A program made the position numbers and the translations under genes. The notes below the pieces were generated by a model. It did not search any database and had not been told where the DNA came from. It worked only from the letters and a program-made list of their open reading frames with translations. This document shows positions 27,078 to 40,633 of a stretch of 64,000 nucleotides of DNA, piece after piece (the stretch's first letter is position 1; the number at the start of each line of letters is the position of its first letter). Source of the DNA: an uncultured Ruminococcus sp. (lineage in GTDB: Bacteria > Bacillota > Clostridia > Oscillospirales > Acutalibacteraceae); assembly GCA_902785555.1 (NCBI GenBank), contig CACZZB010000002.1, forward strand, positions 19,089-83,088. Reading direction: 5' to 3'.

Positions 27078-27933
27078 GAAAAAATTGATTTTGAAAAGAA
27101 CTCTGATATATCTTTTATTTGCATTTGTACCGCCTTTTGTTGCGGCATTCGTATATGTAGGTTTTTTCGGCTGGACAACGGACAATCTGTATTATCAGGT
27201 AGTCACATCATTTTCAATGCTTTGTCCTGCAATCGCTAATATCTTAACGAGAATCATCACAAAAGAGGGCTTTGAAAACAGTCTTTTCAAGATGAAAATA
27301 AAAGGCAATATTCGTTATTTGGTGCTTGCATTTCTTCTGCCTGTCGTTTACAGTACTGTTTCAGCATTTGCAGTTGCATTGTTCCTTATGCCGTCAGACG
27401 CTTTCGGAGAGATTTTCAAAAACTTTGACTTTTGGGAATTTTCTTCAATGATAATATATGTTTTGGCTTTCAGTAGTTTAGTTAGCCTTTTCGGATTCGG
27501 TGAAGAATTCGGCTGGCGTGGCTATCTGACACCGAAACTTGAACAGCTCATGCCGTTCCCGGCTGCAATAATTGTAAGCGGAATAATATGGGGAATGTGG
27601 CACGCTCCCATAATTGCGTGCGGACATAATTTCGGCAAGGATTATTTCATGTATCCGTATATGGGATTCATTTTGATGTGCGTATTCTGTATATTCATCG
27701 GCTTTTATTTCACTATGCTGACAAAAGCGACAAATTCAACAATTCCTGCCGGTATCGCCCACATGATAAATAATAACGCTTTTGCTGTAATTACAGGACT
27801 TTGGCTTTCGGGTACGCAGTATTTCAATGAAGATATAATATCAGGCTTGAATTATCCAATGACGGCATTGTTAGCAACTGCAATCACCTGTCTTGTTACG
27901 GGAATAATAATGTTTCTCGTCAGAAAGAAATAA
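27067..27933 (+). CDS. CPBP family intramembrane metalloprotease
   Basis: 288 aa with about eight membrane segments. The ABI/CPBP (Rce1-like) motifs are present: GEEFGWRGYL (motif 1, E-E-x3-R), IIWGMWHAPI (motif 2 histidine) and IPAGIAHMINNN (motif 3 H..N). Members cleave within membranes and are often linked to peptide export or immunity. Being last in a GntR-ABC operon suggests a role in the same envelope-stress or peptide response. ATG at 27067 overlaps the permease 3' end. Confidence 0.9.
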   Translation: MTNEKKLILKRTLIYLLFAFVPPFVAAFVYVGFFGWTTDNLYYQVVTSFSMLCPAIANILTRIITKEGFENSLFKMKIKGNIRYLVLAFLLPVVYSTVSAFAVALFLMPSDAFGEIFKNFDFWEFSSMIIYVLAFSSLVSLFGFGEEFGWRGYLTPKLEQLMPFPAAIIVSGIIWGMWHAPIIACGHNFGKDYFMYPYMGFILMCVFCIFIGFYFTMLTKATNSTIPAGIAHMINNNAFAVITGLWLSGTQYFNEDIISGLNYPMTALLATAITCLVTGIIMFLVRKK

Positions 27934-27949
27934 TTTTGTATATGAAAAA

Positions 27950-27989
27950 GCACTCACTGTCAATGAAAAACAGTGAGTGCAATTTTTTT
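27950..27989. terminator. Terminator between CPBP gene and the convergent small gene
   Basis: A perfect 11-bp stem GCACTCACTGT/ACAGTGAGTGC followed by AATTTTTTTA on the plus strand. The A-rich left flank may let it act for the minus strand too. Confidence 0.88.
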
Positions 27990-28245
27990 ACTGCCTGTAT
28001 GAAAAATCCGATTTGCGAATATAGTCTATCATTTCATCACGACCGCTTTTTGTCATGGGGAAAGTTCTTTCGTCAACGATTTGGTCAATGCTTTTTTCGT
28101 AGCAGAATTCACCGTGCCATATTTTAACGGTCATAGTTTCTTCTTTTACGTTTGGAATGATGATATAGTGAAACAGATAGTTGCATTCGGTATAAGGATT
28201 GTCATTCTCAAACCATGATATATCGGGAAGGCTTTTGCACATCAT
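27988..28245 (-). CDS. Hypothetical small protein
   Basis: 85 aa from ATG at 28245; alternative ATGs lie at 28260, 28251 and 28242. GGTGGTGATG upstream is a weak ribosome site. The protein is soluble and rich in aromatic and acidic residues (e.g. VKIWHGEFCYEKSIDQIVDE and TKSGRDEMIDYIRKS). No family was recognised. It is convergent with the CPBP gene and 62 nt after pyrG on the same strand; the heptamer array lies between. It is kept because the frame fills the gap between terminator and pyrG exactly. Confidence 0.5.
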   Translation of the reverse strand: MMCKSLPDISWFENDNPYTECNYLFHYIIIPNVKEETMTVKIWHGEFCYEKSIDQIVDERTFPMTKSGRDEMIDYIRKSDFSYRQ

Positions 28246-28306
28246 AATCATCACCACCATATTATCAATGTGCAATCCAAAAAAGAAAACCGACAAAACA
28301 CATTCA

Positions 28307-28334
28307 TTGCTAATTGCACATTGCTAATTGCTAA
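28307..28334. repeat. Four-unit heptamer array after pyrG
   Basis: Four phased heptamers TTGCTAA-TTGCACA-TTGCTAA-TTGCTAA, starting 2 nt beyond the pyrG stop codon. A matching four-unit array is at 35165-35192. Confidence 0.8.
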
Positions 28335-28336
28335 TT

Positions 28337-33964
<5,628 letters not shown>

Positions 33965-33972
<8 letters not shown>

Positions 33973-35047
33973 TTTTGTTCTCCTCCATCATCTCTATAAA
34001 TTTATCAAAAAGGAAATTGGTATCAAGCGGACCACCGCAGGCTTCGGGGTGGAACTGAACGGTAAAAGCTGGCATATCGGTATAGTTGATACCCTCACAA
34101 GTACCGTCATTTGCATTTATGAAGCTCGCATAAGCGTTTTCGGGGAAAGAGTCCATAAGAACCTCATAGCCGTGATTCTGGCTTGTGATGTAGACACGAC
34201 CTGTTTTAGTATCGACAGCAGGCTGATTTTCGCCTCTGTGACCGTACTTGAGTTTTCTTGTTTTGATTCCCTGAGCTGCTGCAAAGAGCTGATGTCCGAG
34301 ACAAATACCGAAAGTCGGTATTTTTTCTTTGCTCAGGATTCTGAGCTGTTCAATAATTTCGGGATTATCCTGAGGGTCGCCGGGACCGTTTGAAAGCATA
34401 AGACCGTCGGGGTTCATGGCTTTTATATCTTCGGCTGATGTATCACCGGGTACTATGGTGACATTGCAGCCACGTTTTACAAGTTCTCTGCGGATATTAT
34501 ATTTAGCACCGAAATCCATCATAACGACATTGTATTTAGCATTTTCAGCCTCAAAAACTTCAGTTTTGTCTGTCATAACAGCTTTTACGGCACCTGTTAT
34601 TTTAAAATTCTTGATAGATGCGGCATCTGATTTATCAGGTTTTGTATATGTAAGCTTGGCATTCATTACACCGTATTCTCTGACAGTTTTTGTAAGACAT
34701 CGGGTGTCTATGCCGCAGATACCGGGAATACCGTTTTCTTTGAGGTAAGTGTCGATAATACCTTCACTTCGGAAATTGGATGGCTTGTCACACCACTCTC
34801 TGACGATATACGCCTTAAGAAACGGCTTTCTGCTTTCAAAATCGGACGGTATAACGCCATAGTCACCAAGAAGCGGGAATGTCTGGCAAACGAGCTGTCC
34901 GTAAAAGCTGGGGTCTGTGAGTGTTTCGAGATAACCGCTCATGCCTGTTGTAAAAACAAGCTCTCCGACGATTTCCTCCTGTGCACCGAATGCAAAGCCC
35001 TCATAAATATCCCCGTTTTCCAAAATAAGATAGGCTTTTTTCTCCAT
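33965..35047 (-). CDS. carA: Carbamoyl-phosphate synthase small subunit (glutaminase)
   Basis: Hydrolyses glutamine and passes ammonia to CarB. 360 aa from ATG at 35047 (MEKKAYLILENGDIYEG). A longer frame to 35125 is not CarA-like and is rejected. The N-domain has FTTGMSGYLETLTDPSFYGQ. The class I amidotransferase domain has FGICLGHQLFA (nucleophile Cys) and QFHPEACGGP (His-Glu). AAAGGA lies upstream. First gene of carA-carB::dapF-pyrG. No PyrR or arginine operator could be recognised in the 150-nt upstream gap. Confidence 0.97.
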
Positions 35048-35164
35048 AATTTTAGACCAATCCTTTCCTTTAAAATCAATTTGCGATATTTGATTCAACG
35101 GCAAGCTGCAAATAACAACAATCAATTATGTTTTCGTGAGGAAATATGATTCCGCACACATTAA

Positions 35165-35192
35165 TTGCTAACTGCTAACTGCTGATTGCTAA
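35165..35192. repeat. Four-unit heptamer array between the ANTAR gene and carA
   Basis: Phased heptamers TTGCTAA-CTGCTAA-CTGCTGA-TTGCTAA, beginning 7 nt after the stop codon of the ANTAR gene. Same unit, orientation and copy number as the array at 28307-28334. Confidence 0.8.
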
Positions 35193-35199
35193 TTGAATT

Positions 35200-35754
35200 T
35201 CAGTTTTCGTAGGTACTCAAAAGACGTTTTGCGACTTCGGCTTTAGTGATGCGAAGATCCATAGCCTGTTTTTCAAGATACCTGTGAGCCTGAGGTTCCG
35301 TCATTGAAAGATATTCCATAAGAATATATTTAGCACGGTTTATAAGACGGATATCATCGATCTTTTTTTTGAGCTTGACGTTTTCTTTTTGAACTCCCCC
35401 AAGTTTTTGACGCATCGCCCTCAAAAAATGAAGTGATTTTTTCAGTATAAATTTATCAATAGGTTTAGCTATGACAAAAATACCGTATTTTTCGGATATG
35501 CTTTCAAGTTGTTTTTCAATATTTTCCGGCACGGCAAGTATTATATCCGCCCCCGTGCTTTGGGATATTTCAACAGCCGTTTTGATACCGGAATCAATTT
35601 CAGGAGTTGTGTCGATCATCACAAGGTCAAATTCCCCGTGAATAAAAGAGGTATTCCGAGCACTTTCAATAATGCTGAGCTGTTCATCTCTGAGCAGGTC
35701 ATATAAGTATTCAGTGCTTTTTTTATCGGAAGATACAATAAGTACACTGTCCAA
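35200..35754 (-). CDS. ANTAR-domain response regulator-like protein
   Basis: 184 aa. Residues 1-115 are a receiver-like domain (DSVLIVSSDKKSTEYLYDLL, a possible phosphoacceptor D in LVMIDTTPE, K in VIAKPIDKF). Residues 120-184 form a coiled linker and ANTAR RNA-binding helices (IRLINRAKYILMEYLSMTEP, then AHRYLEKQAMDLRITKAEVA). ANTAR proteins bind tandem RNA hairpins to prevent termination, often of nitrogen genes. No sensor kinase is adjacent. The start is TTG at 35754 with AAAGGTG upstream. Its RNA targets are unknown. Confidence 0.9.
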   Translation of the reverse strand: MDSVLIVSSDKKSTEYLYDLLRDEQLSIIESARNTSFIHGEFDLVMIDTTPEIDSGIKTAVEISQSTGADIILAVPENIEKQLESISEKYGIFVIAKPIDKFILKKSLHFLRAMRQKLGGVQKENVKLKKKIDDIRLINRAKYILMEYLSMTEPQAHRYLEKQAMDLRITKAEVAKRLLSTYEN

Positions 35755-35797
35755 CTTTCAACGACACCTTTCCGCAAATCCTTTTTATCAATTTATT

Positions 35798-35826
35798 ATC
35801 ATAGCATATTTACAGGATTTTGTCTA
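35798..35826 (-). promoter_or_regulatory. Promoter of the ANTAR gene
   Basis: On the minus strand, TAGACA (35821-35826) is 17 nt from an extended -10, TGCTATGAT (TATGAT at 35798-35803). Confidence 0.65.
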
Positions 35827-35923
35827 TATATATATTATTCACAAATTATTCCTTTTTTCAAGAATAAATTATTTATATTTCTTCATAGAATTAATCAATG
35901 ATTTATATGTATGGGAGGAACTT

Positions 35924-36727
35924 ATGAAAAATATCATCAAAAATATATTTTCGGGCATGATAATAGGTTCGTCAATGCTTATTCCGGGAGTAAGCGGAGG
36001 AACAACGGCAATTATAATAGGGATATATGACAGGCTGATAAAAGCCGTAAGTGATATTTTGAAAAATGTCAGGAAAAATATATTATTTTTGATTCAGGTC
36101 GCAATCGGAGGAATAACAGGGATTTTATTATTTTCAAAAGCCGTTTTGTTTCTGACAAATGAATATTATTTTCCGATGATGTATTTTTTCATCGGAGCGA
36201 TATTCGGAAGTATACCTTTGATGATAAAAAAGGCTGATATAAATATGAAGAATATTTATAATATTTTATTTGTGCTCGTGGGAGTGGTAGTTGCAATTGC
36301 AGTCAATTTTCTGCCAAAGTCGGGGTTATCTGTAATGCCTGACAGTGCCGTAGGATATATAATGCTTTTTCTTTCAGGGATAATAATAGCAATAGCTCTG
36401 ATATTGCCCGGGATAAGCACATCACATATATTATTGGTTCTGGGGATGTATGAAACCGTTCTGAGTGCCGTATCGGATATGAATGTAGTGTATATAGCGA
36501 TACTTGGAGGAGGAGTGCTTGCAGGAGTATTTTCATGCACGAAGATACTTGAAAAGGCAATGAATAAATTTCCGTCACAGACATTCATGGCAATAACGGG
36601 ATTTGTAATGGCATCTGTTTATGATATATTTCCCGGGATACCGTCGGGTATTGAAATGATATTGTGTATATTATTATTTATAACAGCGTTTGCACTGACA
36701 GGAATTGTTTCAATGAAGAATCAATAA
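35924..36727 (+). CDS. DUF368 polyprenyl-phosphate transporter
   Basis: 267 aa with eight or more membrane segments. The DUF368 signatures are SMLIPGVSGGTTAIIIGIYD near the N-terminus and the related ALILPGISTSHILLVLGMYE in the second half, an inverted-repeat-like pair. The family recycles undecaprenyl phosphate across the membrane for cell-wall synthesis. ATG at 35924 follows GGGAGG; the long in-frame extension upstream overlaps the divergent ANTAR gene and is rejected. Confidence 0.9.
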   Translation: MKNIIKNIFSGMIIGSSMLIPGVSGGTTAIIIGIYDRLIKAVSDILKNVRKNILFLIQVAIGGITGILLFSKAVLFLTNEYYFPMMYFFIGAIFGSIPLMIKKADINMKNIYNILFVLVGVVVAIAVNFLPKSGLSVMPDSAVGYIMLFLSGIIIAIALILPGISTSHILLVLGMYETVLSAVSDMNVVYIAILGGGVLAGVFSCTKILEKAMNKFPSQTFMAITGFVMASVYDIFPGIPSGIEMILCILLFITAFALTGIVSMKNQ

Positions 36728-36728
36728 G

Positions 36729-36759
36729 AAAAAGCCACACTGAATCAAATCAGCGTGGC
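36729..36759 (-). terminator. Terminator after citrate synthase
   Basis: On the minus strand, GCCACGCTG pairs with CAGTGTGGC (one G-U pair), followed by TTTTTC. It also separates the convergent DUF368 gene. Confidence 0.8.
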
Positions 36760-36766
36760 AAATTTG

Positions 36767-38119
36767 TTATCTTTTTGATATGTCAATATAAGGTGTACGG
36801 TCATGTACGTTTATATATGCGGGACGGATTATCTTATTCTGATTGACAAGTTCTTCGATTCTGTGAGCGGACCAGCCTGCAATTCTTGCTATTGCAAAAA
36901 GAGGTGTAAACAGCTTCTGAGGGAGGTCAAGCATACTGTATACAAATCCGCTGTAAAAATCGACATTTGCACTGACACCTTTGTATATGCGTCTTTCCTT
37001 TGCGATAACTTCGGGAGCAAGTCTTTCGACCATTGAGTATAATCCGAATTCTTCCATTCTGCCCTTTTCTTCCGAAAGTTTTTTGACAAAACCCTTGAAT
37101 ACTCTTGCTCTGGGGTCTGAAATGGAGTATACGGCATGACCCATACCGTATATAAGACCTGCTTTATCGAAGGCTTCACCATGAAGGAGTCTGACAAGAT
37201 ATTCACGAACTTCTTCTTCGTCAGTATAATCGGAAATATTCTTCTTCATATCCTCAAACATCTTTACAACTTTGATATTTGCACCGCCGTGTTTGGGACC
37301 TTTGAGAGAACCAAGAGCGGCAGCAATTGCGGAATAGGTATCAGTGCCTGATGACGTGACAACATGGGTGGTAAAGCTTGAATTGTTTCCGCCGCCGTGT
37401 TCTGCATGAAGAACAAGGGACATATCAAGGAGCTTTGCTTCAAGTTTGGTATATTTTGAATCCGCACGGAGCATATATAATATATTTTCGGCAGTTGAAA
37501 GTTCAGGCTGAGGAGAGTGTATTATAAGACTCTTGTTTCGTTTGTAGTGGTTGAAAGCCTGATAGCCGTATACGGAAATAACAGGGAACTGTGCAATAAG
37601 CTGAAGACACTGTCGTAAGACATTGGGCAGTGATGTATCATCGGGATTGGGGTCGTAGGAATAGAGTGTCAGTACACTTCTTGCAAGAGCATTCATCATG
37701 TCATTGCTCGGTGCTTTAAGGATAACGTCACGGGTAAAATAATGAGGCAAATGGCGGTATTTTGCAAGAAGCTGGTTTATGTCTTTAAGCTGTTGTGCAT
37801 TGGGAAGATTTCCGAATAAAAGAAGATAGACGACTTCTTCAAAGCCGAATCTGTCATCATGTATAAAGCCTTTTACAATATCTTCAACATCAATGCCCCT
37901 GTAATAGAGCTTTCCGTCACATGGAACAGTCTGCCCGTCAACGATTTTGTTGGAGCATATCTCGGAAATTTCCGTTAAACCTGCACGAACTCCTTTTCCG
38001 TTAATGTCACGCAGTCCTCGTTTAACATCATGTTTGACATAAAGTTCCTTGTCAATAGTTCCGTTTTTTACACATAAATTGCTTAATTCCTGAATCATTT
38101 TCAAATCTTCGTTCTGCAA
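36767..38119 (-). CDS. gltA: Citrate synthase
   Basis: Condenses oxaloacetate and acetyl-CoA to citrate. About 450 aa. Catalytic residues are visible: His in LHAEHGGGNNSSF, His in GMGHAVYSISDPRA and Asp in SANVDFYSG. TTG at 38119 is preferred because GGAG is 9 nt upstream. ATG at 38128 would have no spacing. The much longer frame to 38251 runs over the promoter. Monocistronic. In anaerobes it usually feeds the oxidative branch toward glutamate. Confidence 0.95.
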   Translation of the reverse strand: MQNEDLKMIQELSNLCVKNGTIDKELYVKHDVKRGLRDINGKGVRAGLTEISEICSNKIVDGQTVPCDGKLYYRGIDVEDIVKGFIHDDRFGFEEVVYLLLFGNLPNAQQLKDINQLLAKYRHLPHYFTRDVILKAPSNDMMNALARSVLTLYSYDPNPDDTSLPNVLRQCLQLIAQFPVISVYGYQAFNHYKRNKSLIIHSPQPELSTAENILYMLRADSKYTKLEAKLLDMSLVLHAEHGGGNNSSFTTHVVTSSGTDTYSAIAAALGSLKGPKHGGANIKVVKMFEDMKKNISDYTDEEEVREYLVRLLHGEAFDKAGLIYGMGHAVYSISDPRARVFKGFVKKLSEEKGRMEEFGLYSMVERLAPEVIAKERRIYKGVSANVDFYSGFVYSMLDLPQKLFTPLFAIARIAGWSAHRIEELVNQNKIIRPAYINVHDRTPYIDISKR

Positions 38120-38180
38120 GTTTATCATCTCCAAATAAAAAATTGTGTAACATGGACATATAATTTTACACGTTATTATA

Positions 38181-38208
38181 ATTATAGCATAAAATTTTTT
38201 TTTGTAAA
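38181..38208 (-). promoter_or_regulatory. Promoter of citrate synthase
   Basis: On the minus strand, TTTACA (38203-38208) is 16 nt from an extended -10, TGCTATAAT (TATAAT at 38181-38186). Confidence 0.75.
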
Positions 38209-38295
38209 TACCAATTTCTTTAACCCTGAAAATAAAATTATCTTGTGTCAAGAAAAAATACAGGTATTTTTTTATAAATATTCTATATTTAGGAC

Positions 38296-38324
38296 TTGTA
38301 ATTTATGTGCATTTAGGATATAAT
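38296..38324 (+). promoter_or_regulatory. Promoter of the EF-G-like gene
   Basis: TTGTAA (38296-38301) is 17 nt from TATAAT (38319-38324), giving a leader of about 45 nt before the TTG start. Confidence 0.75.
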
Positions 38325-38376
38325 TAATTTCAGTTGATTAAAAATATTGTATTCTAATTACAAGGAGGCAAAAATT

Positions 38377-40434
38377 TTGAAACAGTATAACGCAAAAAAT
38401 ATTATTAATATTGCCCTTGCCGGTCACAGCGGTTCAGGTAAGACATCTCTTGCAGAAGCTATGCTTTATTTGTGCGGCGGTTCGGAAAGACTCGGAAAGG
38501 TCAGCGAAGGCAATACGGTATGCGACTTTGACCCTGAAGAAATAAAGAGAAAGACGTCTGTACAGGCTTGTGTAGCTCCGCTTGAATGGAAAAATAAGAA
38601 AATAAATATCATTGACGCTCCGGGACTTTTCGACTTTGAAGGAGGTCTGTGTGAAGCTGCAAGAGCGGCAGATACAATGCTGATAACGGTATCGGGCAAA
38701 GGCGGTGTGAGTGTCGGAACGGAAAAGGCAGTCAAAGCGGCGGATAAAAGAGGACTTACAAAAGTATTCTTCGTAAACGGACTTTGTGATGAAAGTGCAA
38801 GATTTTACCGAGTTTTCGAGAGCCTGAAAGCGTCTTTCGGACCGTCTGTATGCCCTGTTGTAGTTCCGTATATAGTTGACGGTCAGGCTGACTGCTATGT
38901 AAATCTTCTTGAATACAAGGCATATAAATATATAAACGGCAAAGCAACAGTTGTTCCGCTTCCCGATATGGGAGACCGTCTTGAAGGTCTGAGAACGGCT
39001 ATAAATGAAGCAGTCGCTGAAACAAGCGATGAAATGTTTGAAAAGTATTTCTCGGGTGAGGAGTTCACACCTGAAGAAATAATCGTAGGTATAAGCCACG
39101 GTGTCAAGAATGGTACGATAAGCCCTGTATTCTGTGGTGACGCTCTTTTGACATACGGTGTAGAACAGCTTTTGAACGGTCTTATATGGCTTGCACCGAA
39201 TGCGGAAGATAAATCGGGTGAGCTTGCAGTTGATACCGAGGGCAACCCTGTTGAACTGAATGTAAAAGATGATGCTATGCCTGCAGCAATAGTGTTCAAG
39301 ACGATAGCCGACCCGTTTGTCGGAAAACTGTCATACTTCAAAGTAATTTCGGGTAAAGTATCGGCTGATACGCCCCTTGTCAATATGAGAACGGGAAATA
39401 CCGAGAGAATAGCCAAAGTTATGACGATAAGAGGAAAGAAACTTGAAGATGCTCCGTATATAGGTGCAGGTGATATCGGTGCAGTGGCAAAGCTTTCCGC
39501 AACAAATACGGGAGATACTCTTTCAGCACCTGCAAGAAAAGTTGTCCTTGACGGCATAGAATATCCTGCACCGTCACTTACAATGGCAATCGCTCCGAAG
39601 ACAAAGGGTGATGAAGAAAAAGTAGCATTGGGTATAGCTAAACTTTGCGAAGAAGACCCGACCATCAAATTTGAAACAAATCACGAAACACATCAGATGC
39701 TCGTCAGCGGAATGGGTGAACAGCACCTTGATGTAGTGGTATCGAAACTCAAATCAAAATACGGTGTAGATGTAGTTCTGTCCAAGCCGAAGGTTGCATA
39801 TCGTGAAACCATCAGAAAACCTGTCAAGGTTCAGGGACGTTATAAGAAACAGACAGGCGGTCACGGACAGTTCGGTGATGTATGGATAGAGTTCTCACCT
39901 TGTGACAGTGACGATATGATATTTGAAGAAAGAGTAGTCGGGGGTGCAGTTCCGAAAGGATTCTTCCCGGCAGTTGAAAAGGGACTTCGTGACAGTATCT
40001 CAAAAGGACCGCTCGCAGGATTTCCGGTAGTAGGACTCAAAGCAACACTTTATGACGGTTCATATCACCCCGTAGATTCATCTGAAATGTCATTCAAGAC
40101 AGCGGCTGCACTGGCATATAAAGACGGTATGCCGAAAGCAAGCCCTGTATTGTTGGAGCCTGTGGGATTGCTGAAAGCAACAGTGCCTGATGCAAACATG
40201 GGAGACGTTATGGGTGAAGTTACAAAACGTCGTGGACGAGTATTGGGAATGAATCCGTCGGAAGACCGTATGCAGACTATTGAAGCGGAAGTTCCGCAGG
40301 CAGAGATGAGCGACTTCTCGACATTTGTACGTCAGGCAACACAGGGCAGAGGATATTTCAGCTTTGAATTTGTCCGTTATGAAGAAGCCCCTGCAATGGT
40401 AGCACAGAAAGTCATAGCCGATACCAAAGAATAA
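38377..40434 (+). CDS. Elongation factor G-like GTPase (divergent)
   Basis: 685 aa with the five-domain EF-G architecture. The P-loop is AGHSGSGKTS instead of AHIDAGKTT. Switch II reads DAPGLFDFEG instead of DTPGHVDF, so the catalytic histidine is missing. The G4 box NKxD appears as NGLCDE. Domain IV retains GRYKKQTGGHGQFGDVWIEF. This matches the EF-G-like paralogue widespread in clostridia; canonical fusA is not in this window. Function is unclear, perhaps a translation or ribosome-recycling modulator with slow or no GTP hydrolysis. TTG at 38377 follows AAGGAGG. Confidence 0.92.
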   Translation: MKQYNAKNIINIALAGHSGSGKTSLAEAMLYLCGGSERLGKVSEGNTVCDFDPEEIKRKTSVQACVAPLEWKNKKINIIDAPGLFDFEGGLCEAARAADTMLITVSGKGGVSVGTEKAVKAADKRGLTKVFFVNGLCDESARFYRVFESLKASFGPSVCPVVVPYIVDGQADCYVNLLEYKAYKYINGKATVVPLPDMGDRLEGLRTAINEAVAETSDEMFEKYFSGEEFTPEEIIVGISHGVKNGTISPVFCGDALLTYGVEQLLNGLIWLAPNAEDKSGELAVDTEGNPVELNVKDDAMPAAIVFKTIADPFVGKLSYFKVISGKVSADTPLVNMRTGNTERIAKVMTIRGKKLEDAPYIGAGDIGAVAKLSATNTGDTLSAPARKVVLDGIEYPAPSLTMAIAPKTKGDEEKVALGIAKLCEEDPTIKFETNHETHQMLVSGMGEQHLDVVVSKLKSKYGVDVVLSKPKVAYRETIRKPVKVQGRYKKQTGGHGQFGDVWIEFSPCDSDDMIFEERVVGGAVPKGFFPAVEKGLRDSISKGPLAGFPVVGLKATLYDGSYHPVDSSEMSFKTAAALAYKDGMPKASPVLLEPVGLLKATVPDANMGDVMGEVTKRRGRVLGMNPSEDRMQTIEAEVPQAEMSDFSTFVRQATQGRGYFSFEFVRYEEAPAMVAQKVIADTKE

Positions 40435-40482
40435 TTAACAATCTGTAATGAATAAAAAATCCGAACTGACGAAAAAATAATA

Positions 40483-40615
40483 TAATCCCCATAGAGTAGA
40501 CACTTGAAAAAACAAAAAGTTTTCAAGTTTACTCTATGGGGATTAATTTATGTCAAAAAGAAAGAACAAAAAATATAGTATTAAAGATGCAAGCAGTAAA
40601 AGAATGTCCTTATAG
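40483..40615 (+). mobile_element. Decayed insertion-sequence left end with orfA remnant
   Basis: A long inverted repeat, TAATCCCCATAGAGTA (40483-40498) with TACTCTATGGGGATTA (40530-40545), encloses ACTTGAAAA/TTTTCAAGT. It is followed by ATG at 40550 and MSKRKNKKYSIKD..., then a stop at 40613-40615. In the next frame the same DNA reads VLKMQAVKECPYRW. Together these resemble the first residues of IS3/IS150-type orfA, broken by a one-base shift. The rest of the element is gone; infB ends 19 nt later. Confidence 0.55.
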
Positions 40616-40633
40616 GTGGTTGTTTGTCAGTAT

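Noticed and set aside
28307..28334. Heptamer array as a CRISPR
   Set aside because: Units are 7 bp with no spacers.
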